Part shown: positions 1 through 8,395 of the stretch, in pieces
How the letters are laid out: every line of letters begins with the position of its first letter
Numbering within the stretch: the stretch's first letter is position 1
Assembly (NCBI GenBank): GCA_943329845.2
Contig: CALQFM020000003.1
Location: 1 to 64,000, forward strand
Length of the DNA stretch: 64,000 nt
From: Candidatus Kuenenia stuttgartensis
GTDB taxonomy: Bacteria; Pseudomonadota; Alphaproteobacteria; SMXS01
Direction of reading: 5' to 3'
Notes under the pieces: model-generated
Databases searched by the model: none
What the model was told of the DNA's origin: nothing
The model's input: only the letters and a program-made list of their open reading frames with translations
Translations under genes and position numbers: made by a program

Positions 1-40
1 ATAAAAGACCAAAAACCCGAAGAACTCAGGGAGACGACAG

Positions 41-766
41 ATGGCACGTGTTGCGCTGGTTACCGGCGGCACCCGCGGTATTGGCGAAGCGGTTTCGATC
101 GCGCTGAAGAACGCCGGCTACAAGGTCGCCGCGAACTACGCCGGCAACGATGAAGCCGCCGCGGAATTCAAGCAGCGGACCGGCATCTCGGTGTTCAAGT
201 GGAACGTGGGCGATTTCGACGCCTGCGCCGAAGGCATCAAGGCCGTCGAGGCCGAGCTGGGCCCGATCGACGTGCTGGTGAACAATGCCGGCGTCACCCG
301 CGACGCCATGCTGCACAAGATGTCTAAGCAGCAGTGGGACGATGTGCTCAACGTCGACCTGACCTCGGTGTTCAACATGTGCCGCCACCTGATCGACGGC
401 ATGCGCGAGCGCAATTTCGGCCGCATCATCAACATGACTTCGATCAACGGCCAGAAGGGCCAGATGGGCCAGACCAACTACTCCGCCGCCAAGGCCGGCA
501 TGATCGGGTTCACCAAGGCGCTGGCGCAGGAAACCGCCAAGAAGGGCATCACCGTCAACGTGATCGCGCCGGGCTACATCAACACCGAGATGGTCGCCGC
601 CGTGCCGGAGAAGGTGCTGGAAGGCATCATCGCGACGATCCCGGTCGGCCGCCTCGGCGAGCCCGAGGACATCGCCCGCGGCGTGGTCTACCTGGCGGCA
701 GACGACGCCGGCTTCATCACCGGCTCGACGCTCACCATCAACGGCGCCCAGTACATCGCCGGCTGA
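41..766 (+). CDS. phaB: Acetoacetyl-CoA reductase (PHB synthesis)
   Basis: Short-chain dehydrogenase of 241 residues that reduces acetoacetyl-CoA to 3-hydroxybutyryl-CoA with NADPH for polyhydroxybutyrate synthesis in the cytoplasm. The N-terminal Rossmann motif TGGTRGIG, the NNAG motif, the catalytic YSAAK and the C-terminal ITGSTLTINGAQYIAG tail are typical of PhaB rather than FabG, from which it differs mainly in the INGQKGQMGQTNYSAAK region. The start follows a purine-rich AGGGAGA. A strong hairpin terminator follows directly, so the transcript ends here; phaA is probably upstream, outside the window. Family assignment is secure, cofactor preference is inferred. Confidence 0.93.
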   Translation: MARVALVTGGTRGIGEAVSIALKNAGYKVAANYAGNDEAAAEFKQRTGISVFKWNVGDFDACAEGIKAVEAELGPIDVLVNNAGVTRDAMLHKMSKQQWDDVLNVDLTSVFNMCRHLIDGMRERNFGRIINMTSINGQKGQMGQTNYSAAKAGMIGFTKALAQETAKKGITVNVIAPGYINTEMVAAVPEKVLEGIIATIPVGRLGEPEDIARGVVYLAADDAGFITGSTLTINGAQYIAG

Positions 767-788
767 TCTGGCTTTGATAGAACTCGGG

Positions 789-816
789 AAAGGGCGGCTT
801 CGGCCGCCCTTTCTAT
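789..816 (+). terminator. Rho-independent terminator of phaB
   Basis: An AGGGCGGC / GCCGCCCT stem with a TTCG tetraloop, extended by AA/TT pairs and followed by a T-rich run, starts 22 bases after the phaB stop. The parE remnant on the other strand ends inside this hairpin, so the structure may serve both converging transcripts. Confidence 0.9.
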
Positions 817-1124
817 TTTCGCCGCCCGGCCACTCTCGAACCGTCTATCGACTGTCGCGGGTGCATCACTCGTTGAATCACGGCGACGGTGCCGCGCATT
901 CTGTAGAAGACGATATGCTGCTTGGCGGGTTTGCTTCGTATGCCGGGTCGGAGTTCGCGGCGGTCCCTGCCCAGTAGCGGATTTTCAGCGATAGCGGCGA
1001 AGTGTTGGGAGAGGGACTGAAGATATCGATTTGCCTGATCGTGTCCCCAAGTTTCAGCAGTTTATTCGTAGATGTCTTGCAGATCGGCGGCTGCCGCCCG
1101 TGTAAGCCGATAAGATCGGCTCAC
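813..1124 (-). pseudogene. parE: ParE-family toxin, interrupted by an in-frame stop
   Basis: Not in the ORF track. Reading the minus strand from a GTG that overlaps the parD stop (GTGA), the frame gives SRSYRLTRAAAADLQDIYE, then TAA, then TAETWGHDQANRYLQSL and on through NPLLGRDRRELRPG, KQHIVFYR and VIQRVMHPRQ to a TAG. This is a full-length ParE/RelE-superfamily toxin of about 103 codons with a single stop at codon 21, where relatives have Tyr (IYEYT). ParE toxins poison DNA gyrase. The rest of the frame is intact, so the lesion is recent or a base-call error. The product as written would be a 20-residue peptide, so the toxin is presumed inactive. Confidence 0.85.
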
Positions 1125-1384
1125 CTGCCTTCCATCTTTCTGCGGGTTTGCTCGGCAATCTGCATCACGGTGAGATCGCTATAACAACCAGCGTCATCGT
1201 CCGCGATACCGAGGTCAATTTCGCGCCGCAGCGCCTCAATATCCTCCTCGTAGGGCTCCTCCCGCTCTCGCATCTCGGGGAGCGCGGTAGCGACGACATC
1301 AAGTGCGCCGGCAAACTCGCCGGACTGGATTTTGACGTCGATGTAGCCCTGCAGATCGCGGGGCAGCTTGCTGAGATCGTTCAC
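1121..1384 (-). CDS. parD: ParD-like type II antitoxin
   Basis: An 87-residue protein resembling ParD antitoxins: an N-terminal ribbon-helix-helix-like segment (LPRDLQGYIDVKIQSGEFAGALDVVATAL) followed by a charged helix (EREEPYEEDIEALRREIDLGI) that normally wraps the toxin, and a SDLTVMQIAEQTRRKMEGR tail. ParD proteins bind their own promoter and neutralise ParE. It starts at GTG behind AGGAG and lies 43 bases downstream of gloB on the same strand, so it may be co-transcribed. Its partner parE follows with a 4-base overlap but carries a nonsense codon, so this antitoxin now looks orphaned. Confidence 0.8.
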   Translation of the reverse strand: MNDLSKLPRDLQGYIDVKIQSGEFAGALDVVATALPEMREREEPYEEDIEALRREIDLGIADDDAGCYSDLTVMQIAEQTRRKMEGR

Positions 1385-1427
1385 GGGGCGTCTCCTGTGC
1401 GTCTCACCTTACCACAGTCCTCAGGCC

Positions 1428-2192
1428 TCAGAAATTGTCCTTCCGCCGCCGTGTCTCGGCAAACACGTCGACCAGCGGCGCGCCGACCATGCCGAGCGTA
1501 CGCTGCAAATCCGGGCTGTCGGGGCGCAGGAACGGGTTGGTGGCGATCTCCTCGGCCAGGGTCGAGGGCACGGTGCGCTCGCCGCGGGCGCGCATGTCGT
1601 CGATCATCGACTTGCGGGCGGCCAGCGCGCCGTTGTCCGGCTCGACGGTGATGGCGAAGGCGGCGTTGGACTTGGTGTATTCGTGGGCGCAGTACACCTG
1701 GGTCGAGCCCGGCAGGGCGCGCAGCTTCGACAGCGACGTCCACATCTGCTGCGGCGTGCCCTCGAACAGCCGGCCGCAGCCCAGCGCGAACATGGTGTCG
1801 CCGCAGAACAGCGCGTCCGAGTCGCCGAACCAGTAGGCGATGTGGCCGCGCGTATGGCCCGGCACGTCGAACACTTTCGCGACGCTCTCGCCCAGCGCAT
1901 AGCTCTCGCCGTCGCCTACTTCCACGTCGATGCCGGGGATGCGGTCCCGGTCGGCGCGCGGGCCGACGATGGTGCAGCCGGTCGCCTGCTTCAGCGCCAT
2001 GTTGCCGCCGGTGTGATCGGTGTGGTGATGGGTGTTGAGGATGTGGGTCAGGGTCCAGCCCTTCTCCGCCAGCGCCTCCAGCACTTCCTCGTGGGTGGCC
2101 GGATCGACGACGGCCGTTTTCCCGGTCGCCACGTCGTGCGCCAGGTACACATAGTTGTCCGACAGGACGGGTATCTGATGTATTTCAAGCAT
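1428..2192 (-). CDS. gloB: Hydroxyacylglutathione hydrolase (glyoxalase II)
   Basis: A 254-residue metallo-beta-lactamase-fold enzyme that hydrolyses S-lactoylglutathione to lactate and glutathione, the second step of methylglyoxal detoxification. The metal-binding THHHTDHTGG signature sits near residue 55, followed by PGHTRGH, the CGDTMFALGCGRLFEG block and the AHEYTKSN glutathione-binding region, all in normal order and with normal family length. It is transcribed away from the adjacent methyltransferase, with only 20 bases between the start codons, an arrangement common in alphaproteobacteria. Confidence 0.95.
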   Translation of the reverse strand: MLEIHQIPVLSDNYVYLAHDVATGKTAVVDPATHEEVLEALAEKGWTLTHILNTHHHTDHTGGNMALKQATGCTIVGPRADRDRIPGIDVEVGDGESYALGESVAKVFDVPGHTRGHIAYWFGDSDALFCGDTMFALGCGRLFEGTPQQMWTSLSKLRALPGSTQVYCAHEYTKSNAAFAITVEPDNGALAARKSMIDDMRARGERTVPSTLAEEIATNPFLRPDSPDLQRTLGMVGAPLVDVFAETRRRKDNF

Positions 2193-2212
2193 GGGGCTAA
2201 CATAGCTCCGGC

Positions 2213-2932
2213 ATGGGGCATTTGGAAGGCGCGGCGGGCCACGTGTACCTCGACATCACCGAGCTTCAGGCGTTTTACACCAGTCCGCTGGGCCGCACGG
2301 CCCAGATGCTGATCCGCGCCCGGCTGGTCGAGGCATGGCCCGATCTCGGCGGCGGCGTCACTGTCGGCTTTGGCTACGCGGGTCCGCTGTTGCGCGGGCT
2401 GGAGGGAACACGGCCGCCGGTGCTGCTGATGCCGGCCGAGCAGGGCGTCGCCCGCTGGCCGCGCGGCCAGCCCAACCGGGCTGCGCTGGCCGACGGCGAC
2501 TACCTGCCGCTGGCCGATGCGTCGGTGGACCGTCTGGTGGTGTGCCACGCGCTCGAGCACGCCGAGAATACACGAAAGCTGCTGCGTGAATTCTGGCGGG
2601 TGCTCAGCCCGGAAGGCCGGATCATGGTGGTCGTGCCCCACCGGCGCAGCCCGTGGTCGTTCACCGAGCGCACGCCGTTCGGCCATGGCCGTCCCTATTC
2701 GGTGGGCCAGGTGGGCCGCCTGCTGAGCGACAGCCTGTTCGAGCCCGCCGGCTGGCGCGGCGCCCTCCACGCGCCGCCGGGACCCTTGAGCCTGCTTCGC
2801 TGGGCCGAGCGTCCGGGTGCTCAGCTGTGGCCGACGCTGGCCGGCGTGCTGCTGGTCGAGGCGGTGAAGGTGGTCGAGGCGCGCATCGACGGCGGCAAGC
2901 TTCGGCCTTCGTTGGCTTATGCCAGAGCTTAA
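2213..2932 (+). CDS. Class I SAM-dependent methyltransferase
   Basis: A 239-residue protein of the Methyltransf_11 type. The glycine-rich SAM loop is weak (GFGYAGPLLRGLEG), but LPLADASVDRLVVCHALEHAEN and LREFWRVLSPEGRIMVVVPH are clear motifs IV-VI. The substrate is unknown. It diverges from gloB, a neighbourhood seen in many alphaproteobacteria, which suggests but does not prove a link to aldehyde detoxification. The ATG at 2213 has no good ribosome site; a GTG at 2243 (VYLDITELQAFY) matches where relatives usually begin and is a plausible real start. The 3' end overlaps the end of the convergent HAD gene by four bases. Confidence 0.8.
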   Translation: MGHLEGAAGHVYLDITELQAFYTSPLGRTAQMLIRARLVEAWPDLGGGVTVGFGYAGPLLRGLEGTRPPVLLMPAEQGVARWPRGQPNRAALADGDYLPLADASVDRLVVCHALEHAENTRKLLREFWRVLSPEGRIMVVVPHRRSPWSFTERTPFGHGRPYSVGQVGRLLSDSLFEPAGWRGALHAPPGPLSLLRWAERPGAQLWPTLAGVLLVEAVKVVEARIDGGKLRPSLAYARA

Positions 2933-3573
2933 ATCTTAAGAATTTCCGACAGCTGAGCCGGCCGCTCCAGCAGCCGCGTCACCCCCGCCGCTTCCAGCTC
3001 TTTCCGGCTGCCATAGCCCCACAGCACGCCGATGGGGGTGAGGCCGTGGGCGCGGGCGCCGATGGCGTCGTGCTCGCGGTCGCCGACCATCAGGGCTTTC
3101 GCCGGGTTCTCGCCGGTCTCGGACAGGGCGAAGCGGAGCAGGTCGGTCTTGCGCATGTTGGTGCCGTCCAGCTCCGAGCCGAAGATGCGGTCGAAATAGC
3201 CGGCCAGGTTGAAGTGGTCGAGGATGCGCTCGGCATAGACCCGCGCCTTGCTGGTCGCCACGTAGAGGCGCGGCCCGGCAACGCGCAGCGCCTTCAGCGC
3301 TTCCGGAACGCCGGGATAGACGCTGTTTTCGAACAGGCCGACGCGTCCATAGCGTTCGCGGTAATGCACCAGCATCCGCGCGCCGGCTTCCTCGCTGCCG
3401 GCGATCTTGCACAGGCTTTCCTGCATCGGAGGACCTATGCACCACGTCAGCTCGTCGGCATGCGACACCGGCAGGCCGAGCTTTTCCTGGGCGTGGCGGA
3501 TGCAGCCGGTGATGCCGGGCTTGGGGTCGGTCAGGGTGCCGTCCAGGTCGATGAAGACGGCGTCGATGCTCAT
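2929..3573 (-). CDS. HAD-family phosphatase, phosphoglycolate phosphatase-like
   Basis: A 214-residue haloacid dehalogenase hydrolase. Motif I is FIDLDGTLTDPKPG (nucleophile Asp), motif II is YVATSK, and motif III/IV is the later K of the linker with MVGDREHDAIGA. An alpha-helical cap lies between residues 15 and 85. It is closest to Gph/PGP-like phosphatases acting on small phosphorylated metabolites; the true substrate is not set by sequence. The ORF track merges it with an out-of-frame shadow; the real start is the ATG overlapping the metW stop (ATGA), so it is translationally coupled as the third gene of the metX-metW operon. Confidence 0.85.
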   Translation of the reverse strand: MSIDAVFIDLDGTLTDPKPGITGCIRHAQEKLGLPVSHADELTWCIGPPMQESLCKIAGSEEAGARMLVHYRERYGRVGLFENSVYPGVPEALKALRVAGPRLYVATSKARVYAERILDHFNLAGYFDRIFGSELDGTNMRKTDLLRFALSETGENPAKALMVGDREHDAIGARAHGLTPIGVLWGYGSRKELEAAGVTRLLERPAQLSEILKI

Positions 3574-4241
3574 CGGTAGACCGGCGCGCCCGAGTCGTCG
3601 CGCTCGCCATTGAACGCCAGCAGGAACAGCGCCTGCTCGGCCATCAGGTTGGCGCGGCGGGTCGAATGCACCCGGCGCGACCGCTTGCCGCCCGCATCCA
3701 CCGCGAGGAACCGCTCGATGGTGATGCCCAGGTCGTCGCACAGCTCGATGAAGTCGCGGATCGTGCACAGATGGATGTTGGGCGTGTTGTACCAGGGATA
3801 TTCCAGTGTCTCGGTGTCCGGCATGCGGCCCTTGAACAGCAGCTGCATCCGCACCCGCCAATAGCCGAAATTCGGGAACGACACGATGGCGCGCTTGCCG
3901 ATGCGCAGCATCTGCTCCAGCCCGGCGCGGGTGTCGCGCATGGCCTGCAGCGTCTGGCTCAGCACCGCGTAGTCGAACGCGCCGGTCGGATAGTCGACCA
4001 GGTCCCGGTCGGCGTCGCCCTGCACCACCGAAAGGCCGCGCGCCACGCAGGCGTTCACGCCCTCGCGTGTCAGCTCCATGCCGCGCGCGTCCACCCGCCG
4101 GTCGTGCACCAGGTGATAGAGCAGGTCGCCGTCGCCGCAGCCGATATCGAGCACCCGGCTGCCCGGCTCGATCATCCGGCCGATTTCCAGCAGGTCGACG
4201 CGGACGTCCCGCGCGCGGATATCGGCCTCGCGCGTTGCCAT
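3570..4241 (-). CDS. metW: Methionine biosynthesis protein MetW
   Basis: A 223-residue SAM-methyltransferase-fold protein. VLDIGCGDGDLLYHL is the SAM motif I; VVQGDADRDL, FDYAVLSQTLQAM and the highly conserved SFPNFGYWRVRMQLLFKGRMP plus YPWYNTPNIHLCT are hallmarks of MetW. MetW partners with MetX in alpha-, beta- and gammaproteobacteria and is needed for full homoserine acyltransferase activity or methionine formation. It starts at an ATG sharing one base with the metX stop (TGATG) and overlaps the downstream HAD gene by four bases, indicating a tightly coupled three-gene operon. Confidence 0.93.
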   Translation of the reverse strand: MATREADIRARDVRVDLLEIGRMIEPGSRVLDIGCGDGDLLYHLVHDRRVDARGMELTREGVNACVARGLSVVQGDADRDLVDYPTGAFDYAVLSQTLQAMRDTRAGLEQMLRIGKRAIVSFPNFGYWRVRMQLLFKGRMPDTETLEYPWYNTPNIHLCTIRDFIELCDDLGITIERFLAVDAGGKRSRRVHSTRRANLMAEQALFLLAFNGERDDSGAPVYR

Positions 4242-5422
4242 CAGAGGCCCCGCTTCTCGGCCGCCGCGCCGATGAAGCCGCGCAGCACGTCGTAGAATTC
4301 GGGCACGTCGAGCAGGAAGGCGTCATGGCCCTTGTCGGTCTCGAACTCGACGAAGCTCACCGCGGCGGCAACGGCGTTGAGGGCGTGGACGATCGCCCGG
4401 CTCTCGGCCGTCGGATACAGCCAGTCGCTGGTGAACGAGGCGACGCAGAACCGGGCCTTGGTGCCCTTGAACGCGTTGGCCAGCAGCCCGCCATAGTCCG
4501 CCGCCAGGTCGAAATAATCCATGGCGCGGGTGATGTAGAGATACGAGTTGGCGTCGAACCGGTCGACGAAGGTGCTCCCTTGATGGCGCAGATAACTCTC
4601 TATCTGGAAATCCGCGTCAAAGCCGAAGGTGAGGGCTTCGCGGTTCTGCAGCTTGCGCCCGAACTTGGCGTGCAGCCCGGCCTCGGACAGATAGGTTATA
4701 TGCGCGGCCATGCGCGCCACCGACAGGCCGGCCTTGGGACCCGGCCCGCCGTAGTAGCTGCCGCCCCGCCATTCGGGGTCGGCCATGATCGCCTGGCGGC
4801 CGACCTCGTGGAACGCGATGTTCTGCGCCGAATGCCGTGCCGTCGTCGCGACCGGGATGGCCGAGAACACCCGCTCCGGATAGCGCGCCGCCCAGTCCAG
4901 CACCTGCATGCCGCCCATGGAGCCGCCGATGACGCAGAACAGGTCGGGAATGCCGAGCTGGTCGAGGAATGCGGCCTGCAGCCGCACCATGTCGCCAATG
5001 GTGATGACCGGGAAATCGATGCCCCATTCGCGGCCCGTCGACGGGTTGATCTCCTTCGGGCCGGTTGTGCCCAGGCAGCCGCCCAGCACGTTGGCGCAGA
5101 TCACGTAGAAGCGGTTGGTGTCGATAATCCTGCCGGGGCCGACGGCGCTTTCCCACCAGCCTTCCTTGCCGGTGATCGGGTGCGGATTGGCCACGTGCTG
5201 GTCCAGTGTCAGCGCGTGGCAGATCAGCACCGCGTTCGACTTGTTCGCGTTCAGCGTGCCGTAGGTCTGGTAGGCAACCGTCACCTCGGGCAGCTCGGCC
5301 CCGGAAACCAGCCGGAACGGCACAGCGTCGATCCGCATCACGCTGCCGCGCGGGTCGTCGTCCTGTCCGTGCTGTCGCCGCGCTTCCACATAGTTGGGGT
5401 GCGGCAGGGCAATCGAGTTCAT
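4241..5422 (-). CDS. metX: Homoserine O-acyltransferase MetX
   Basis: A 393-residue alpha/beta-hydrolase-fold enzyme that acylates homoserine using acetyl- or succinyl-CoA, the first committed step of methionine synthesis. Motifs: [22 protein letters not shown], the nucleophile elbow GGSMGGMQ near residue 165, and C-terminal Asp and His in SFTSDWLYP and [10 protein letters not shown]. Acetyl versus succinyl preference cannot be fixed by eye. A sigma70-like promoter lies about 55 bases upstream; the leader is short and shows no recognisable SAM-II riboswitch. First gene of metX-metW-HAD. Confidence 0.93.
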   Translation of the reverse strand: MNSIALPHPNYVEARRQHGQDDDPRGSVMRIDAVPFRLVSGAELPEVTVAYQTYGTLNANKSNAVLICHALTLDQHVANPHPITGKEGWWESAVGPGRIIDTNRFYVICANVLGGCLGTTGPKEINPSTGREWGIDFPVITIGDMVRLQAAFLDQLGIPDLFCVIGGSMGGMQVLDWAARYPERVFSAIPVATTARHSAQNIAFHEVGRQAIMADPEWRGGSYYGGPGPKAGLSVARMAAHITYLSEAGLHAKFGRKLQNREALTFGFDADFQIESYLRHQGSTFVDRFDANSYLYITRAMDYFDLAADYGGLLANAFKGTKARFCVASFTSDWLYPTAESRAIVHALNAVAAAVSFVEFETDKGHDAFLLDVPEFYDVLRGFIGAAAEKRGL

Positions 5423-5477
5423 GGGTCTGGCGGCGCCTTGGTGTCTGGCCGGTTCACATAGGTCCGGACGGCGAACT

Positions 5478-5506
5478 AGCTAGGGTGCGGTGCTTCGGAG
5501 TGTCAA
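5478..5506 (-). promoter_or_regulatory. Predicted sigma70 promoter of metX
   Basis: On the minus strand TTGACA is followed after 17 bases by CTAGCT, resembling the alphaproteobacterial TTGAC-N17-CTATAT pattern. Transcription would start near 5471, leaving a leader of about 50 bases before the metX ATG. Confidence 0.55.
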
Positions 5507-5514
5507 TGTTTTCT

Positions 5515-5543
5515 TTGATTTTCGGGGGGGTGCCGACTAGTAA
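5515..5543 (+). promoter_or_regulatory. Predicted promoter of the aromatic operon
   Basis: TTGATT and TAGTAA separated by exactly 17 bases, ending 30 bases before the chorismate mutase start. It lies back to back with the metX promoter, making this a divergent amino-acid-biosynthesis control region. Confidence 0.5.
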
Positions 5544-5573
5544 TGGCGCTTCCGAAATCAGGGGCTCCCTGCC

Positions 5574-6344
5574 ATGTCCCAGCCGACGCTGGAACAGATA
5601 CGCGAGAAGATCGATGCGGTGGATGACCAGATCCACGCGCTGCTGATGGAACGCGCCAGGCTGGGCGAGCTGGTGGTCGCCGCCAAGAACGGCGCCGCGC
5701 CCGACGCGCCCCGGCTGCGGCCCGGCCGCGAGGCGCGCATCCTGCGCCGCCTGAAGGGCCAGCATCAGGGCAACATCCCGTTCCCGGTTGTCGCCCATAT
5801 GTGGCGCGAGATGATGACCGCGTTCCTCAACCGCCAGTCGCCCATCGAGGTCGCCGTCTGGGGCGGCCAGAACCGCATCGCGGTGTGGGATCTGGCGCGC
5901 GCCCATTTCGGCGTCAACACCCGCTTCACGCCGCAGCAGGACGCGGCCGGCGCGCTCGCGCACCTGGCGGCCACGCCCGGCGCCATCGGCGTCTTCGCGT
6001 TCGACCCCGAAGGGGAGTCGTGGTGGCGCAGCCTGACATCGTCCGAATGCATCGGGGCAGGCCTGCAGATCTTCGCGCGCCTGCCCTTTTTCGTTGAGAA
6101 CGGCATCACCGCCTTCGCCGTCGCCAACGCCCGCGAGGACAGCGGCGACGAAACCACCCTGGTGGTGCTGGATGGCGCCGGCGAGGGGATTCCGGGTGTG
6201 CTAGCGCGACATAGCGGCACGGCGCTGGTCGCCGTCCCGGGCTTTCTCCGGGCGGGCGATCCTGCGCTGGAAGCGGTCCGCGCCGCCTATGGCGCACGCA
6301 GCGCCGCCGTCATCGGCGGCTACGCCAACCCGATCAAAGGCTAA
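5574..6344 (+). CDS. Chorismate mutase (AroQ-type) with extra C-terminal domain
   Basis: A 256-residue protein. Residues 1-90 form an AroQ chorismate mutase domain (IREKIDAVDDQIHALLMERARLGELV ... PGREARILRRLKG ... HMWREMMTAFL), which converts chorismate to prephenate. The remaining part looks like a degenerate prephenate dehydratase-like or periplasmic-binding-like fold (IEVAVWGG ... DAAGALAHLAATPGAIGVFAF) but lacks a convincing dehydratase catalytic block, so dehydratase activity is doubtful. It is the first gene of a compact operon with hisC and tyrA, a standard alphaproteobacterial arrangement that supplies tyrosine and phenylalanine precursors. Confidence 0.85.
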   Translation: MSQPTLEQIREKIDAVDDQIHALLMERARLGELVVAAKNGAAPDAPRLRPGREARILRRLKGQHQGNIPFPVVAHMWREMMTAFLNRQSPIEVAVWGGQNRIAVWDLARAHFGVNTRFTPQQDAAGALAHLAATPGAIGVFAFDPEGESWWRSLTSSECIGAGLQIFARLPFFVENGITAFAVANAREDSGDETTLVVLDGAGEGIPGVLARHSGTALVAVPGFLRAGDPALEAVRAAYGARSAAVIGGYANPIKG

Positions 6345-6349
6345 ACATC

Positions 6350-7438
6350 ATGAACGGACCCGTTCCGCGCCCCGGCGTGCTCGCCATCGAGCCGTACCAG
6401 GGCGGCAAGTCCAAGGACACCAGCTACGTCGGCAAGATGTCGTCGAACGAGGCCGCGCTCGGCCCCAGCCCCAAGGCGCTGGAGGCTTACGCGAAGGCCG
6501 CCGCCGTCACCCACCGCTATCCCGACGGCGGCGCGCACCTGCTGCGCGAGGCCATCGCCCGCCGCCACGACGTCGAGATCGACCGCGTGGTCTGCGGCTG
6601 CGGCTCCGACGAGCTGCTCCAGCTGCTGTGCCGCGGCTATGCCGGCCCCGGCGACGAGGTGGTCTACAGCGAGCACGGCTTCCTGATCTATCCGATCGCC
6701 GCCACCGCCTGCGGCGCGACGCCGGTCGCGGCGAAGGACGATGGCTACACTGTCTCGGTCGACTCCATGCTGAAATGCATCGGCGACCGGACGAAGATCG
6801 TCTTCATCGCCAACCCGAACAATCCCACGGGCACCTACATCCCGCGCGCCGAGCTGGAGCGGCTGCATGCCGGCCTGCCCGAGCATGTGGTACTGGTGAT
6901 CGACGCCGCCTATGCCGAGTTCGTCACCGAGCTGGACTATGACAGCGGCCAGGAGCTGGCCTCCTGGGCGCCCAACGTGGTGATGACCCGCACCTTCTCG
7001 AAGATCTACGGCCTCGCCGCCCTGCGCGTCGGTTGGGCCTATGGCGCGCCCGCCATCATCGACGTGCTCAACCGGCTGCGCGGCCCGTTCAACGTGCCGA
7101 CCCCGGCGCAGGCCGCCGCCGTCGCCGCGCTCGAGGACCGCGAGTTCTTCGACAAGGCGCTCGCCCACAACACCCGCTGGCGCGACTGGCTGTTCCAGCG
7201 CCTCGGCGGTCTCGGCCTGCACGTGGTGCCCAGCGCCGGCAACTTCCTGCTGATCGATTTCGGCTCGGCGGCGGGCGCCCAGGCGGCCGATGAGTACCTG
7301 CGCGACAAGGGCTGGTACCTGCGCCGCATGGATTCCTATGGCTTCAAGGATCATCTGCGCCTGACCGTGGGCACCGAGAACGAGAACCGGGGCGTCACCG
7401 ACGTCCTCGCCGCGTTCATGGAGACCACGCGTGTTTGA
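6350..7438 (+). CDS. hisC: Histidinol-phosphate / aromatic aminotransferase
   Basis: A 362-residue fold-type I PLP aminotransferase. Visible motifs are KMSSNEAALGPSP, the substrate-side YPDGG, FIANPNNPTGTY, the DAAYAEF loop, and RTFSKIYGLAALRVGW holding the PLP lysine. HisC interconverts imidazole-acetol phosphate and histidinol phosphate, and enzymes of this group also transaminate prephenate or aromatic keto acids. Its position between chorismate mutase and prephenate dehydrogenase suggests an aromatic role in addition to, or instead of, histidine synthesis. It starts five bases after the mutase stop and overlaps tyrA by eight bases. Confidence 0.9.
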   Translation: MNGPVPRPGVLAIEPYQGGKSKDTSYVGKMSSNEAALGPSPKALEAYAKAAAVTHRYPDGGAHLLREAIARRHDVEIDRVVCGCGSDELLQLLCRGYAGPGDEVVYSEHGFLIYPIAATACGATPVAAKDDGYTVSVDSMLKCIGDRTKIVFIANPNNPTGTYIPRAELERLHAGLPEHVVLVIDAAYAEFVTELDYDSGQELASWAPNVVMTRTFSKIYGLAALRVGWAYGAPAIIDVLNRLRGPFNVPTPAQAAAVAALEDREFFDKALAHNTRWRDWLFQRLGGLGLHVVPSAGNFLLIDFGSAAGAQAADEYLRDKGWYLRRMDSYGFKDHLRLTVGTENENRGVTDVLAAFMETTRV

Positions 7439-8342
7439 CCGGCTCTGCCTGATCGGCGTCGGTCTCATCGGTTCGTCGATCGCCCATCGGGCGCGCAGGG
7501 ACGGGCTGGCGAAGGAGATCGTCGCCACTGCCCGCAGCCAGGCGACCCGCGACACCGTCGCCCGGCTGAAGATCGCGGACAAGGTGTACGCGACCGCCGC
7601 CGAGGCGGTCGCGGGCGCCGACCTAGTCATCCTGTGCACGCCGCCCGGCGCGTTCGGCGCGGTGGCGAAGGAAATCGCGCCGCATCTCGCCCCTGGCGCC
7701 ATCCTCACCGATGTGGGCTCGGTCAAGCAGGCGGTGGTCGACGACGTCGGCCCGCATGTGCCGCCAGGCGTGCATTTCGTGCCCGGTCATCCGGTGGCGG
7801 GCACCGAGAATTCCGGTCCGGAATCCGGCTTTGCCGAGCTGTTCGAGGGCCGCTGGAGCATCCTCACGCCGCCGCAGGCGACCGATCCGGCCGCCACGGA
7901 CAAGCTGGCGGCGTTCTGGAAGGCGCTCGGCAGCAAGGTCGAGGTGATGGACGCCCGCCACCACGACCTGGTGCTCGCCATCACCAGCCATGTGCCGCAC
8001 CTGATCGCCTACAACATCGTCGGCACCGCCGCCGACCTGGAGGAGGTGACCCAGTCGGAAGTGATCAAGTTCTCCGCCGGCGGCTTCCGCGACTTCACCC
8101 GCATCGCCGCCTCGGACCCGACCATGTGGCGCGACATCTTCCTCGGCAACAAGGAAGCCGTGCTGGAGATGCTGGGAAGGTTCACCGAGGACCTGACCGC
8201 CCTGCAACGCGCCATCCGCTGGGGCGACGGCGACACGCTGTTCAACCTGTTCACCCGCACCCGGGCGATCCGCCGCGAAGTGATCGACGCGGGGCAGGAG
8301 ACACCGGCGGCGGATTTCGGGCGGCCGCACGGCAAGGGGTGA
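7431..8342 (+). CDS. tyrA: Prephenate/arogenate dehydrogenase
   Basis: A 303-residue NAD(P)-dependent enzyme converting prephenate or arogenate to the tyrosine precursor. The N-terminal dinucleotide site is LIGVGLIGSSIAHRARR; ILTDVGSVKQ, VPGHPVAGTENSGPESG (with the catalytic His region) and ITSHVPHLIAY are classic TyrA blocks. No ACT domain follows, so feedback control is not evident. It begins at GTG, overlapping the hisC stop by eight bases, and ends the operon; the following toxin-antitoxin promoter starts three bases after its stop. Confidence 0.92.
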   Translation: MFDRLCLIGVGLIGSSIAHRARRDGLAKEIVATARSQATRDTVARLKIADKVYATAAEAVAGADLVILCTPPGAFGAVAKEIAPHLAPGAILTDVGSVKQAVVDDVGPHVPPGVHFVPGHPVAGTENSGPESGFAELFEGRWSILTPPQATDPAATDKLAAFWKALGSKVEVMDARHHDLVLAITSHVPHLIAYNIVGTAADLEEVTQSEVIKFSAGGFRDFTRIAASDPTMWRDIFLGNKEAVLEMLGRFTEDLTALQRAIRWGDGDTLFNLFTRTRAIRREVIDAGQETPAADFGRPHGKG

Positions 8343-8344
8343 GG

Positions 8345-8391
8345 TTGACAATTTTCTAATTCAGCCCCACATTAGGGGTTAAGTTAGGAGG
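8345..8391 (+). promoter_or_regulatory. Promoter, operator and ribosome site of the DUF433-PIN module
   Basis: TTGACA at 8345 is followed by an inverted repeat CTAAT-N10-ATTAG and an overlapping CCCC-N6-GGGG dyad where the -10 element should lie, then a strong AGGAGG five bases before the ATG. The dyads between the promoter elements suit autorepression by the antitoxin's N-terminal HTH. The exact -10 is unclear. Confidence 0.55.
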
Positions 8392-8395
8392 TTGC

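Noticed and set aside
774-977. A 67-codon plus-strand ORF after phaB
   Set aside because: It starts within the phaB terminator and is antisense to the much better supported parE frame.
2929-4326. A 465-codon ORF covering metW and the HAD gene
   Set aside because: Only its last 214 codons are real coding sequence; the first part is an off-frame reading of metW. The HAD start overlaps the metW stop instead.
5423-5477. A SAM-II riboswitch ahead of metX
   Set aside because: Expected in many alphaproteobacteria, but the predicted leader is only about 50 bases and I see none of the conserved SAM-II pairing or sequence.
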